64,000 bases of DNA from Pseudomonas sp. B6002 (GCF_013385985.1 NZ_JACAOY010000004.1:461129-525128); one strand, 5' to 3'. Shown: positions 8,595-17,408, numbered from the stretch's first letter. Made by a program: numbers and translations. Notes: generated by a model not told the origin, from the letters alone.

Positions 8595-9803
8595 ATGAAC
8601 GACACTTCGACGATCTACGCCTGGGAAGGCATCAACCGCAAGGGGCGCAAGGTGTCCGGGCAAACCGTTGGCCACGATGTGGCACTGATCAAGGCACACT
8701 TGCGCCAGCAGGGCATCTGCCCCGAACGCGTGCGCAGGAAACCTGCCGGCATGCCCCGCCTGGCCGCAACGATCAAGCCTGCGGACATTGCCCTGTTCAC
8801 CCGGCAGTTGGCGACGCTGCTGAAGGCCGGCATTCCCCTGTTGCAGGCCTTCGACATCATCAGCGAAGGCTTCGAGAACCGGCAGGTGCGCGAACTGGTA
8901 AAAGGGCTCAAGCACGCGATAGCAACCGGCAACAGCCTGGCGACGGCACTGCGCAAGCACCCGCGCTACTTCGATGAGCTGTATTGCAACCTGGTTGCCG
9001 CAGGGGAATTGGCCGGTGCTTTGGAAACTCTTCTGGAACGCGTCGCCATCCACCTGGAGAAAAGCGAACAGCTCAAGGCCCGCATCAAGAAAGCCATGAC
9101 CTACCCCATCGCGGTACTGCTGGTCGCCAGCGTGGTCAGCACGGTGTTGCTGATCCATGTCGTGCCGCAATTCCAAAGCCTGTTCGCCGGGGTCGACAGC
9201 CAGTTGCCCGGGTTCACCCGACAGGTCATCGCCCTGTCGGAGTTTCTGCAGCGCGCCTGGTGGGGTGTTGCACTGGGGCTGGGTACCGCCATGATCGCAG
9301 TACGCCAAGCCTATCGGGGGTCCCGTAGTTTTCGATACAAAATAGATACGGGTTTGTTGAGGGTTCCACTAGCAGGCACACTGCTGAAAAAATCCGCCGT
9401 CGCTCGTTACGCCCGCACGCTTTCCACCACCTTTGCAGCAGGCGTGCCCCTGGTACAAGCGCTGGGCTCCGTGGCAGGCACCGTGGGCAATGGGCCCTTT
9501 AAACAGGCAATCGAACACATGCGTCACGACGTCTCAACCGGCATGCCGCTGAACCAATCCATGGCCGCCAGCAACCTGTTCCCGGGCATGGCAATCCAGA
9601 TGACTGCGATTGGCGAAGAATCAGGCACCCTGGACCACATGCTGGAAAAGGTCGCCAACCACTATGAGGCCGATGTGGAACACCTGGTCGATAACCTCAC
9701 CAGCCTGATGGAGCCGTTGATCATGGTGGTGCTGGGCGGCATTGTCGGTGCGCTGGTGATTGCCATGTATCTGCCTGTCTTCCAATTGGGTTCGGCATTT
9801 TGA
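8595..9803 (+). CDS. pilC: Type IV pilus inner-membrane platform protein PilC
   Basis: 402 residues, normal PilC/GspF length. Two T2SF domains (about 65-190 and 265-390) each carry the family pattern (TRQLATLLKAGIPLLQAF; ARTLSTTFAAGVPLVQAL), and three membrane segments are evident, the last near the C-terminus. It forms the inner-membrane platform that couples the ATPases to pilin assembly. I chose the ATG at 8595 (MNDTSTIYAWEG); a GTG at 8580 is possible. In PAO1 pilB stands between pilA and pilC; here only about 190 bp of non-coding DNA lies there. The stop overlaps pilD. Confidence 0.93.
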   Translation: MNDTSTIYAWEGINRKGRKVSGQTVGHDVALIKAHLRQQGICPERVRRKPAGMPRLAATIKPADIALFTRQLATLLKAGIPLLQAFDIISEGFENRQVRELVKGLKHAIATGNSLATALRKHPRYFDELYCNLVAAGELAGALETLLERVAIHLEKSEQLKARIKKAMTYPIAVLLVASVVSTVLLIHVVPQFQSLFAGVDSQLPGFTRQVIALSEFLQRAWWGVALGLGTAMIAVRQAYRGSRSFRYKIDTGLLRVPLAGTLLKKSAVARYARTLSTTFAAGVPLVQALGSVAGTVGNGPFKQAIEHMRHDVSTGMPLNQSMAASNLFPGMAIQMTAIGEESGTLDHMLEKVANHYEADVEHLVDNLTSLMEPLIMVVLGGIVGALVIAMYLPVFQLGSAF

Positions 9804-10666
9804 GCCTGCTGTTGAGTGAGCACCCGTGGGCGTTTACCGCGATGGCGCTGGTGCTGGGCCTGATTGTCGGCAGCTTCCTCAATGTGGTGGTGTGGCGCCT
9901 GCCGAAAATGCTCGAACGGGACTGGCGTATCCAGGCCCAGGAAGTGCTTGGGTTGCCTGTTGACCCTCCCGGTCCCACCTACAATCTGATGCGCCCCAAT
10001 TCTTGCTGCCCGCATTGCAACCAACCGATTCGCCCCTGGGAAAACATCCCGCTGCTCAGTTACCTGATGCTCAAGGGGCGTTGCGCCCGTTGCCACGCGC
10101 CCATCAGCACCCGCTACCCCTTCACCGAGCTGGTCTGCGGGCTGCTCTCGGCCGTGGTTGCCTGGCATTTCGGCTTTGGCGGGCAAGCCTTTGTGGTGCT
10201 GGTATTGAGTTGGGGCCTGCTGGCAATGAGCCTGATCGACGCCGACCACCAACTGTTGCCGGACGTGCTGGTGCTGCCCCTGTTATGGCTGGGACTGATC
10301 GTCAACTACTTCGAACTGCTGGTGCCACTGCCCGATGCCTTGTGGGGCGCAGTGATCGGCTACATGAGCCTGTGGTCGGTGTTCTGGTTGTTCAAACTGG
10401 TCACCGGCAAGGACGGCATGGGTCATGGTGATTTCAAGTTGCTGGCGTTGCTCGGCGCCTGGGGTGGCTGGCAAGTGCTGCCCATGACCCTACTGATGTC
10501 CTCGCTGGTCGGGGTGTTTGTCGGGCTGCTGTTACTGCGCCTGCGCAAGGCCCAGGCGTCGACCCCGATGCCGTTTGGTCCGTATCTGGCCATTGCCGGC
10601 TGGATTGCATTGCTCTGGGGTGGTCAAATAACCGACTTCTATTTGCAGTCTGTCGGTTTCAGATGA
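9800..10666 (+). CDS. pilD: Prepilin peptidase / N-methyltransferase PilD
   Basis: 288 residues, inner-membrane aspartic protease that cleaves and N-methylates type IV prepilins and type II pseudopilins. The N-terminal zinc-binding domain shows two CxxC pairs (CPHC and CARC with a preceding SCC). The catalytic aspartates are in [12 protein letters not shown] and in GHGDFKL. About eight hydrophobic segments. The start is TTG at 9800, overlapping the pilC stop. The stop overlaps coaE as ATGA, so pilC-pilD-coaE-yacG is one translationally coupled operon. Confidence 0.95.
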   Translation: MSLLLSEHPWAFTAMALVLGLIVGSFLNVVVWRLPKMLERDWRIQAQEVLGLPVDPPGPTYNLMRPNSCCPHCNQPIRPWENIPLLSYLMLKGRCARCHAPISTRYPFTELVCGLLSAVVAWHFGFGGQAFVVLVLSWGLLAMSLIDADHQLLPDVLVLPLLWLGLIVNYFELLVPLPDALWGAVIGYMSLWSVFWLFKLVTGKDGMGHGDFKLLALLGAWGGWQVLPMTLLMSSLVGVFVGLLLLRLRKAQASTPMPFGPYLAIAGWIALLWGGQITDFYLQSVGFR

Positions 10667-11286
10667 CCACTCCTGTTGTAACACCCTGGATTCTTGGCCT
10701 CACGGGCGGCATCGGCAGCGGTAAAAGCGCCGCCGCCCAGCACTTTATTGACCTTGGCATTGACCTGGTCGACGCAGACCATGCTGCCCGGTGGGTCGTG
10801 GAACCTGGCCGGCCGGCGTTGGCTAGCATCGCCGAACACTTTGGTGCAGGCGTGCTGCAACCTGACGGCCAATTGGACCGCGCTGCGTTGCGCAAACTGA
10901 TCTTCGAAGTGCCCGAAGAGCGGCGCTGGCTCGAAGCCCTGCTGCACCCGCTGATTGGCGAGGAAATTCGCAGCCACCTGGCGCGTGCTCAATCGCCCTA
11001 CGCGATCCTGGTGTCGCCGCTGCTGATCGAATCGGGCCAGTACAGCATGACCCAGCGCATCCTGGTGATCGACGTGCCGCAATCATTGCAGATTCAGCGT
11101 ACCCTGCAGCGCGACGGCATCAGCGAGCAACAGGTGCAGGCGATTCTCAAGGCCCAGTCCAGCCGTGAAGACCGCCTGAAACATGCCGACGATGTACTGG
11201 TCAATGACAAGGACCTCGCGTGGTTGCACAGCGAGGTCGAGCGACTGCACCACTTTTACCTTACTTTGCGTGGAGGCCGATCATGA
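10663..11286 (+). CDS. coaE: Dephospho-CoA kinase
   Basis: 207 residues, standard length. It phosphorylates the 3'-OH of dephospho-CoA in the last step of CoA synthesis. The P-loop [17 protein letters not shown] is near residue 8, the [13 protein letters not shown] segment near 32 and the lid region near 140-150. The ATG overlaps the pilD stop by 4 bases and the stop overlaps the yacG start, the same order as in PAO1 (PA4528-4530). Confidence 0.96.
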   Translation: MTTPVVTPWILGLTGGIGSGKSAAAQHFIDLGIDLVDADHAARWVVEPGRPALASIAEHFGAGVLQPDGQLDRAALRKLIFEVPEERRWLEALLHPLIGEEIRSHLARAQSPYAILVSPLLIESGQYSMTQRILVIDVPQSLQIQRTLQRDGISEQQVQAILKAQSSREDRLKHADDVLVNDKDLAWLHSEVERLHHFYLTLRGGRS

Positions 11287-11483
11287 GCCAACCCCTGACT
11301 GTCGACTGCCCAACCTGCGGCGCCCCCGTGGAATGGAAAGCGACCAACCTCAACCGCCCGTTCTGCTCGGACCGTTGCAAACTCATCGACCTGGGCGCCT
11401 GGGCAGCTGAAGAACACAAGATTCCCGTAGCACCGGACGCCGAAGACGAGCTGTTTTCAGAAGACCTGCCGCCACGCCACTAA
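11283..11483 (+). CDS. yacG: DNA gyrase inhibitor YacG (zinc-binding)
   Basis: 66 residues. A zinc site is formed by CPTCG (near residue 9) and the [15 protein letters not shown] motif (near residue 30), diagnostic of YacG, which binds GyrB and inhibits gyrase. The C-terminus is acidic. The ATG overlaps the coaE stop. Its stop overlaps by 4 bases the stop of the opposite-strand gene 11480-11695. Confidence 0.95.
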   Translation: MSQPLTVDCPTCGAPVEWKATNLNRPFCSDRCKLIDLGAWAAEEHKIPVAPDAEDELFSEDLPPRH

Positions 11484-11695
11484 GGGCGCATAAAGGCGTA
11501 CTCCTGCTGGTCGTCGAGGTTCTCTGCAAGGTATTGCAGCTCGTCGGCCAGGTCTTCGAAACTGCGCACGCCTTTGCTCTGCTGCACCACCGCACTGAGC
11601 ATGGCGCGCAGCGTCAGGCCCGGGTCAAAGCCGATTTCTTGCGCGGCATCCTGGCTTCTACGCAGCTCTTGCCGTGCCCATTCGTACACACTCAT
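11480..11695 (-). CDS. Small conserved hypothetical protein
   Basis: 71 residues starting [15 protein letters not shown], helical, with no signal or membrane segment. It is conserved in position in pseudomonads next to yacG (to my recollection), but I know no function. The ATG at 11695 has GGGAG 6 nt upstream; a longer frame to 11791 would lack such a site. An ANR/FNR-like site at 11762-11775 lies where a class II site would be if transcription began near 11728, so low-oxygen control is possible. Confidence 0.75.
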   Translation of the reverse strand: MSVYEWARQELRRSQDAAQEIGFDPGLTLRAMLSAVVQQSKGVRSFEDLADELQYLAENLDDQQEYAFMRP

Positions 11696-11761
11696 GATTC
11701 GTGCTCCCACCTTTGCCCAGGAAAATTTCGCAGAGCATGGGCTTGCTCGGCTGTGCGGGAT

Positions 11762-11775
11762 TTGATCCAGGTCAA
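11762..11775 (-). promoter_or_regulatory. Possible ANR (FNR-type) box
   Basis: TTGATCCAGGTCAA differs from the FNR/ANR consensus TTGAT-N4-ATCAA at one position. It is centred about 73 bp before the 11695 start and about 41 bp before a plausible TSS near 11728, with a CATGCT -10 (11734-11739, minus strand). It overlaps the last codons of the upstream gene (ending 11772). Confidence 0.55.
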
Positions 11776-12461
11776 CGCTGCGAATCGTCATCCTTCCAGG
11801 GCGCCGAGAGATAGCGCGTACGGTTGAAGGTCTCCAGCCATTCAGGGCAGAACACCACGAGGGCGCTGATTACCATGCCGTTGATAAAGGCCTCGGGAAA
11901 GATCATCAGCCACAGGTAGCCGACGAAATCTTCCAGCCATTCCGGCATCGCGAAACGGCCGTCGAACCACAACAGGCCCAGCCCCATCAACAGGCAGAGC
12001 AACGCCGATAGCGCGGCGGCAAAAAAGCCGGAGCAGAAGATGTACACGAAGGGGTTCCTGGGTTGCGCCCGTTCGACCAGCAGCGCACAGGTCTCGGTCA
12101 CCAGCACGGGCAAACCGATCAACAGCAGGCCGTTGACCCCCACCGCTGCCAGGTCCTGGCGCCCCAACAGCACCAGGCCCATTTGGGCCGCAACACCGCC
12201 GACGATTGCCAGCGGCCAGTCAAGCAACAAGGTGACGGCGGTCATGCCGATAAAGTGATAGGAAACGCCGGTGTCGAAATCCCGCCGCACCAGCCACAGC
12301 ATGAACAACGCGAACACCGTGCCGAACAACAGGTGCTGGCGCCGACGGTCGGCGAACAACTCAAGCCAGGACGAGCGCAGGACCGCCCACATCACCACGG
12401 GTGCAAACAACAGCCACCCGATCGTGAGGGTTTCTGGCGCCAGCACCGCGGCACTGATCAC
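11772..12461 (-). CDS. Energy-coupling factor ABC transporter permease (CbiM-like) membrane protein
   Basis: 229 residues with about six or seven hydrophobic segments. It resembles CbiM-type energy-coupling permeases. The N-terminus reads MISAAVLAPETLTIGWLLFAP rather than the Met-His metal-binding start typical of CbiM, so substrate and activity are uncertain. No CbiQ/CbiO or EcfT/EcfA partner genes are adjacent. The ATG overlaps the stop of the upstream thioredoxin-like gene (ATGA), so the pair is translationally coupled. Confidence 0.65.
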   Translation of the reverse strand: MISAAVLAPETLTIGWLLFAPVVMWAVLRSSWLELFADRRRQHLLFGTVFALFMLWLVRRDFDTGVSYHFIGMTAVTLLLDWPLAIVGGVAAQMGLVLLGRQDLAAVGVNGLLLIGLPVLVTETCALLVERAQPRNPFVYIFCSGFFAAALSALLCLLMGLGLLWFDGRFAMPEWLEDFVGYLWLMIFPEAFINGMVISALVVFCPEWLETFNRTRYLSAPWKDDDSQR

Positions 12462-12925
12462 GGTGCCACCTGCTCCAACGCCTGACGCAGCTCAGCGGCA
12501 GAACCGTATTCACGCTGCGCAACCAGCTTGCCCTTATCCAGTTGCAACCACAGCACTTTATCCACAGGCCCCGGGTAGCGCGGCACGACACGCGCGTCGC
12601 GATCCAGCATCACCCGATAGCTGTAGGCCTGCATGGCCGGCACCGCGAACAACTTGGCGATCAGCCGAGGCATGCGCTGGATGTCAGCGACAAACACTGC
12701 CTGACGCGCTTCCAAATACCCCTTGGGCTGGCCTTGCAACGCCGCATCCACCAGCTTTGCGCCTTCCATGCTGCGGGCGACCAACAGAATCTGCGCCTGA
12801 TCATTCAAACTGTAGGCCTGATCGAACTGGTCCAGCAACGTCCAGGGCGCAAGCCGCTCACCCACTTCAACGGCCTGGGCCCAAAGGGGCAGAAGACTCA
12901 AAAACAGCACAACAAAAAACTTCAC
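12458..12925 (-). CDS. Exported thioredoxin-like protein of unknown function
   Basis: 155 residues from the GTG at 12925, which has a GGGGAG ribosome-binding site. A cleavable signal (about 1-18, VKFFVVLFLSLLPLWAQA) is followed by a thioredoxin-fold-like layout (VGERLAPWTLLDQFDQAYSL; then VARSMEGAKLVDAAL; VMLDRDARVVPRYPGP), but no CxxC is present, so redox activity is doubtful. It is coupled to the CbiM-like permease gene. An upstream ATG at 13024 would destroy the signal peptide. Confidence 0.65.
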   Translation of the reverse strand: MKFFVVLFLSLLPLWAQAVEVGERLAPWTLLDQFDQAYSLNDQAQILLVARSMEGAKLVDAALQGQPKGYLEARQAVFVADIQRMPRLIAKLFAVPAMQAYSYRVMLDRDARVVPRYPGPVDKVLWLQLDKGKLVAQREYGSAAELRQALEQVAP

Positions 12926-13026
12926 GACGCACTCCCCATGCCCGATTGACCTTTGTACGGCCAGTCTACACCGCGCTTTTGCAGCAGGACTTCCTGCGGT
13001 CATCATTTGGGCGCTAAGCTGCAAGC

Positions 13027-13656
13027 ATGGATGACTCAGATTACTTGCGCCTGCTCACTGTAGCGGCCGAACAAGCCAATGCGTTCTTGTCCAATGCCCG
13101 CAAATGGGAGCGTGAGCGTTGGGTCTGCCAGCGCCTGCTGCAAGGCTTGAATGTGCCCTACCGCGCCGAAGAGTTTCACGCGGCTGGGCAGGAGCCGCCG
13201 GACGTGCTGTTTCGAGACGCCAGTTTCGAGGTGTTTTTCGTTCTGGATGAAGGCCGGCGCCTGAACGACGAATGGCGAGATGAGCTGCTCAGGCGGCGCA
13301 GCGCATTCTCCCTGAGCCAACTGGTGCGGCGCGAAGCCAAGCCGCGACGCATCCCCGCCCATGAATTTCTGCTGCGCCTGGCACCGACGCTGCGTAAAAA
13401 AGCGCACAACTATAAAGAACGGGGCATGGACCTGGGGGAGCTGGACCTGATCGCGTTCACCAGCCTAAAGCGCGAGGTGCTGGACCTCAACAGCCACTTC
13501 CCGCCGCCCACCGAGTACCTGCGCCAGGGTTGGCGCTCGCTGTCGCTGGTGGGGCCGACCTTTGCGCGGGTGCTGTTCGCCCACCCCGACGCACCGGATT
13601 TCTTGCGCAACAACCTGGGGCGCAGCATAGTATTCGACGTAGGTATCAGTCTGTGA
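13027..13656 (+). CDS. DUF1780 family protein
   Basis: 209 residues, soluble. It matches the DUF1780 family found almost only in Pseudomonas. Visible features are WERERWVCQRLLQGLNVPY near 28-46, PPDVLFRDASFEVFFVLDEGRR near 57-78 (reminiscent of a nuclease-like core strand) and a C-terminal LRNNLGRSIVFDVGISL. No proven role. It is divergent from the thioredoxin-like gene and precedes the DUF3094 gene with about 90 bp between. Confidence 0.85.
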   Translation: MDDSDYLRLLTVAAEQANAFLSNARKWERERWVCQRLLQGLNVPYRAEEFHAAGQEPPDVLFRDASFEVFFVLDEGRRLNDEWRDELLRRRSAFSLSQLVRREAKPRRIPAHEFLLRLAPTLRKKAHNYKERGMDLGELDLIAFTSLKREVLDLNSHFPPPTEYLRQGWRSLSLVGPTFARVLFAHPDAPDFLRNNLGRSIVFDVGISL

Positions 13657-13745
13657 CGCGGGCACCGGCTAAGCTTGTGGCGATGCCGCCCACTCACAGA
13701 CTGTAACGTGGGGCCCTTTTGCAACGTCTACCTGACGAGGCCTTT

Positions 13746-13919
13746 ATGACCAGCCGCCTGAACCCCGATGACCAACAGCATGTCGAAGAGTACCTGCAAC
13801 TCTCCCAGAACCGAGTCGAGCGCAAGCCTTTCAGGCCGTGGCTGCTCCTCGTTGTGGTGCTGGCGGCCGTGATCGGGCTTGGCCTGCTGAGTCGCCTTCT
13901 GAGTTACCTGACGCTATGA
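13746..13919 (+). CDS. DUF3094 small membrane protein
   Basis: 57 residues: a charged N-terminus (MTSRLNPDDQQHVEEYLQ) followed by one membrane helix (about residues 33-55, WLLLVVVLAAVIGLGLLSRL). It matches the DUF3094 family of gamma-proteobacteria. I chose the ATG at 13746, preceded by an AGG-rich stretch (ACGAGGCC), over an upstream ATG at 13719. It lies about 60 bp before the NADH dehydrogenase gene. Function unknown. Confidence 0.8.
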   Translation: MTSRLNPDDQQHVEEYLQLSQNRVERKPFRPWLLLVVVLAAVIGLGLLSRLLSYLTL

Positions 13920-13979
13920 GCTGCCTGGCGCTCGCGGGGGTAACTGCTCCGATTTCTTTTAGCCTTGCGAGATATCCCC

Positions 13980-15278
13980 ATGACCCATCGTATTATTATC
14001 GTCGGCGGCGGCGCCGGCGGCCTGGAGTTGGCTACCCGCCTGGGTAAGACTCTGGGCAAGCGCGGCACGGCCAGCATCACGCTGGTGGACGCCAACCTCA
14101 CCCACATCTGGAAGCCTCTGTTGCACGAAGTGGCCGCCGGCTCCCTGAATTCATCGGAAGACGAACTCAATTATGTCGCCCAGGCAAAATGGAACCACTT
14201 CGAGTTCCAGCTGGGGCGCATGAGCGGGCTTGATCGTGAACAGAAGAAAATCCAGCTGGCCGCCACCCTCGATGAAGAAGGCCGTGAACTGGTGCCCGCG
14301 CGCGTGCTGAGCTACGACAGCCTGGTGATCGCCGTTGGCAGCACCACCAACGACTTTGGCACCGAGGGCGCGGCGCAACACTGCCTGTTCCTCGACACCC
14401 GCAAACAGGCCGAGCGCTTCCACCAACAACTGCTCAACCACTACCTGCGCGCCCATGCCGGGCAAACCGACGTGGAAGAGAAAATCAGTGTCGCCATCGT
14501 CGGCGCCGGTGCGACCGGTGTTGAACTGGCCGCCGAGCTGCACAACGCTGCGCATGAACTGGCGGCCTATGGCCTGGATCGCATCAAACCGGAAAACATG
14601 CACATCACCCTGATCGAGGCTGGGCCACGGGTGCTGCCTGCCCTGCCGGAACGCATCGGCGGGCCTGTGCATAAAACCCTGGAAAAGCTCGGCGTGACCG
14701 TGCTGACCAATTCGGCGGTCAGTGAAGTGACAGCCGATGCGCTGATCACCAGCAGCGGCCAGGTGATTCCAGCCAGCCTCAAGGTGTGGGCGGCCGGCAT
14801 TCGTGCGCCGGGGTTCCTCAAAGACATCGACGGCCTGGAAACCAACCGCATCAACCAGTTGCAAGTTCTGCCAACACTGCAAACCACCCGTGACGAAAAC
14901 ATCTTTGCCTTCGGCGACTGCGCTGCCTGCCCGCAACCGGGCACCGACCGCAACGTTCCGCCACGCGCCCAGGCTGCTCACCAGCAGGCATCGCTGCTGG
15001 CCAAGTCGCTGAAGCTGCGTATCGAAGGCAAAGACCTGCCAACCTACAAGTACACCGACTACGGCTCGTTGATCTCGCTGTCGCGGTTCTCGGCGGTGGG
15101 TAACTTGATGGGCAACCTTACTGGCAGCGTGATGCTGGAAGGCTGGTTGGCGCGGATGTTCTACGTGTCGCTGTACCGCATGCACCAGATGGCGCTGTAC
15201 GGGTTCTTCCGTACGGCCATGTTGATGCTGGGTAGCAAGATTGGTCGCGGGACCGAGCCTAGGCTCAAGCTGCACTGA
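13980..15278 (+). CDS. ndh: Type II NADH dehydrogenase (NAD(P)/FAD-dependent oxidoreductase)
   Basis: 432 residues, single-subunit non-proton-pumping NADH:quinone oxidoreductase on the inner face of the membrane. FAD-binding GGGAGGLELATRLG is near residue 9, the NADH-binding AIVGAGATGVELAAEL near 170, and the FAD contact FAFGDCAACPQPG near 305. A C-terminal amphipathic/hydrophobic stretch (GWLARMFYVSLYRMHQMALYGF) fits membrane association. I chose the ATG at 13980 (MTHRIIIVGGG). PAO1 has ndh in the same area (PA4538). Confidence 0.93.
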   Translation: MTHRIIIVGGGAGGLELATRLGKTLGKRGTASITLVDANLTHIWKPLLHEVAAGSLNSSEDELNYVAQAKWNHFEFQLGRMSGLDREQKKIQLAATLDEEGRELVPARVLSYDSLVIAVGSTTNDFGTEGAAQHCLFLDTRKQAERFHQQLLNHYLRAHAGQTDVEEKISVAIVGAGATGVELAAELHNAAHELAAYGLDRIKPENMHITLIEAGPRVLPALPERIGGPVHKTLEKLGVTVLTNSAVSEVTADALITSSGQVIPASLKVWAAGIRAPGFLKDIDGLETNRINQLQVLPTLQTTRDENIFAFGDCAACPQPGTDRNVPPRAQAAHQQASLLAKSLKLRIEGKDLPTYKYTDYGSLISLSRFSAVGNLMGNLTGSVMLEGWLARMFYVSLYRMHQMALYGFFRTAMLMLGSKIGRGTEPRLKLH

Positions 15279-15294
15279 TTGACGATCTCGCTGC

Positions 15295-15333
15295 AAAAAA
15301 AATCCCCCTACCAAACGGCAGGGGGATTTTTTA
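15295..15333. terminator. Bidirectional rho-independent terminator
   Basis: Stem AATCCCCCT / AGGGGGATT with an A-run before and a T-run after lies between the convergent ndh and LysR genes; it can serve both. Confidence 0.9.
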
Positions 15334-16218
15334 TTGGGCCGCGTAAAACTCGGCCATGTGGTCGACAAACGCCCGGACCTTCGGCGCCAGATGCCGGGAC
15401 TGCGGATAGAGCGCGTAGTAGTGCCGCTCGCCCAGCGAATAATTGGGCAGGATCGGTACAAGCCGTCCCTGCGCCAAGTCATTGCGCACCGTTGCCTGGG
15501 TGAAGCATGCAATGCCCGCCCCGGCCAATGTCGCCGCGTGCAGTGCACTGATGGTATTGCTTCGAAACTGCCCCGAGGGCGTGACCTTGATGGTCTCGCC
15601 CCGCGCCGGGCTCAGCGCCCAATCCGAAGTCGCGCCAATGAAGGTCAGCAAGCGATGCGCGTCGAGTTCCTGGGCCGAACGGGGCAAGCCATGCCGGCCA
15701 ATGTAGCTCGGTGATGCCACCAATACCTGCCTGGAGACCGTCAACGTGCGCGCTATCAAGGTCGTGTCCGCCAAGGCGCTGGCGATGCGTACCACAACGT
15801 CAAAACCATCAGCGACCACGTCAACGAATTGATCGTCGCCATGCAATTCAAGCTCGATATCGGGGTAACGACGCTGAAAACCCGGCAGCCAGTGCGGTAG
15901 CTCCAACGTGCCCACCACCAGCGGCACGCTGACCCGCAGCAGGCCTTCCGGGCGCTGATGTCCCTGGGCAATGGCTTGGGACGCGGCCTTGACACGATCG
16001 AGGATATCGACACACGCCGCGTAGTACTGCTCTCCCGCCGAGGTCAGACTGAAACGCCGTGTATTGCGGTTGATCAGTTGGGCGCCCAGTTCAATCTCCA
16101 GCTGTTGCAACTGCCGTGAAATCGTCGAATGCGTGGTGTCCAGGCGTTCTGCGGCGGCAGAAAAACCCTTGGCTTCAACGATGCACCGAAAGGCGCGCAT
16201 GGCGGACAACTGGTTCAT
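15331..16218 (-). CDS. LysR-family transcriptional regulator
   Basis: 295 residues, typical LTTR length. An N-terminal winged HTH (about 1-60, with AERLDTTHSTISRQLQQLEIELGAQ) is followed by a periplasmic-binding-protein-like effector domain (about 88-290). It lies 32 bp downstream of the isochorismatase-family gene on the same strand, so it may be co-transcribed with it and control it. Effector unknown. The ATG opens MNQLSAMRAFRCIVEAKGF, standard for this CrgA/DmlR-like branch. Confidence 0.9.
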   Translation of the reverse strand: MNQLSAMRAFRCIVEAKGFSAAAERLDTTHSTISRQLQQLEIELGAQLINRNTRRFSLTSAGEQYYAACVDILDRVKAASQAIAQGHQRPEGLLRVSVPLVVGTLELPHWLPGFQRRYPDIELELHGDDQFVDVVADGFDVVVRIASALADTTLIARTLTVSRQVLVASPSYIGRHGLPRSAQELDAHRLLTFIGATSDWALSPARGETIKVTPSGQFRSNTISALHAATLAGAGIACFTQATVRNDLAQGRLVPILPNYSLGERHYYALYPQSRHLAPKVRAFVDHMAEFYAAQ

Positions 16219-16250
16219 GAAGCAGACGATCCCTGGCTGTTCAGAAGGGC

Positions 16251-16994
16251 TCAGTTAACCGGCAAGGCGATGATTTGCGCCGTGCTCAGCACCGAGCCGA
16301 AGGTGTCTTCGATCTCGGCCAGCGCCGAGTTTTGCAACTCATCCTTGGTCACCGAACGGCCATCGGCACGGGTGATGGCCCGCGTGGCGGTGGCATCGGA
16401 TGCTACCACAACGTCATAGCCCAACGGCGCAGCGTCTCGAGCGGCGCCGGCGACACAGGCGTGAGTCATCAGGCCGGTGATAATCAGGGTTTTGACGCCC
16501 ACTTGCTTCAATTGCGCATCAAGATCGGTGCTGGCAAATACACTGACGGAGGTTTTCTGCACGAGCTTGTCTTGCGGACGCGGCTTCATCAGCCGTTGAA
16601 AATCGACGGTTTTGCCGTTTGTGGCGAATACCGCCGCATCCTCCGGGGCGATGTGCTGCACGTGGATGACCTGAATATGCTCCTTGTCGGCAAATTTGAT
16701 CAGACGCTGGGTGTTGTCCAGGGCCTTCATGCCGTCGGGGATCGGCATACGGCCGGTGAAGTATTCATTCTGGAAATCGATGACCAGCAAGGCTGTGGTT
16801 TTCGGATCCAGCCGACCGATGGGCTCGGCGCCTGACATGGCGCGAATGGTCGGGTGCTTATTCGCCGCAGCGTCGGCAGCAACGGCAAATTGACCGAGGC
16901 CCATGATCATGCCCAAGCCCACGAGCGTGGATTTGATCAACTGAGGTAATGAGCGAGCAGGTTGAGCAGCGAGGAAAGAAGCGGTGCGGTTCAT
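16251..16994 (-). CDS. Exported isochorismatase-family cysteine hydrolase
   Basis: 247 residues. The N-terminus (about 1-40) ends in GQFAVAADA and looks like a signal peptide, so the enzyme is probably periplasmic. Catalytic residues of the isochorismatase/nicotinamidase fold are visible: Asp in TALLVIDFQNEYF, Lys in VQKTSVSVF, and Cys in LMTHACVAGAARDA. Most family members are cytosolic, so export is unusual. Substrate unknown. It heads a likely two-gene unit with the LysR regulator. Confidence 0.85.
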   Translation of the reverse strand: MNRTASFLAAQPARSLPQLIKSTLVGLGMIMGLGQFAVAADAAANKHPTIRAMSGAEPIGRLDPKTTALLVIDFQNEYFTGRMPIPDGMKALDNTQRLIKFADKEHIQVIHVQHIAPEDAAVFATNGKTVDFQRLMKPRPQDKLVQKTSVSVFASTDLDAQLKQVGVKTLIITGLMTHACVAGAARDAAPLGYDVVVASDATATRAITRADGRSVTKDELQNSALAEIEDTFGSVLSTAQIIALPVN

Positions 16995-17120
16995 GATGCG
17001 AATTCCTGTTGGGGAGAGATACTGACGTGGCCCAGTCTAGGAGCACACCGCGTTCGCACCAACGCACCAATCAGCACAATATCTGTTTGGAATTTGCACA
17101 AATCGAGCTGAAAAAAAGGC

Positions 17121-17158
17121 AAAAAAAATCCCCGTATCTTTCGATACGAGGATTTTTA
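17121..17158 (-). terminator. Rho-independent terminator after the tRNA cluster
   Basis: A 12-bp stem with one mismatch (GATACGAGGATT / AATCCCCGTATC), TTTC-type loop and eight T on the minus strand, directly after the last tRNA-Pro. Confidence 0.85.
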
Positions 17159-17161
17159 ATA

Positions 17162-17238
17162 TGGTCGGGGTAAGGGGATTCGAACTCCTGACATCCTGCT
17201 CCCAAAGCAGGCGCGCTACCGGACTGCGCTATACCCCG
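17162..17238 (-). tRNA. tRNA-Pro (anticodon TGG), copy 2
   Basis: 77 nt including encoded CCA. Minus-strand loop TTTGGGA gives anticodon UGG. The gene and its immediate flanks (about 83 bp) are identical to the copy at 17414-17490. It lies downstream of an internal terminator (17241-17268). Confidence 0.95.
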
Positions 17239-17240
17239 GT

Positions 17241-17268
17241 AAAAAAAAGGCGACCTTTCAGTCGCCTT
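17241..17268 (-). terminator. Internal terminator within the tRNA cluster
   Basis: Stem AAGGCGAC / GTCGCCTT with a 6-nt loop and an eight-T run on the minus strand, placed between tRNA-Lys and the last tRNA-Pro. Confidence 0.85.
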
Positions 17269-17332
17269 CTTCGATCAGCGCTTTTGGCCTCTGATCTTAA
17301 GATTCGATTCCAGCGTTAACTGGTTTCAAAAA

Positions 17333-17408
17333 TGGTGGGTCGTGTGGGATTCGAACCTACGACCAATTGGTTAAAAGCCAACTGCTCTACCAACTGAGCT
17401 AACGACCC
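17333..17408 (-). tRNA. tRNA-Lys (anticodon TTT)
   Basis: 76 nt with encoded CCA; minus-strand loop CTTTTAA gives anticodon UUU. Acceptor GGGTCGT pairs with ACGACCC. Confidence 0.96.

Noticed and set aside
12462-13026. Cobalamin or metal riboswitch before the CbiM-like permease
   Set aside because: The upstream gene overlaps the permease start and the 5' region before the GTG at 12925 is too short and shows no B12-box-like or other riboswitch pattern.
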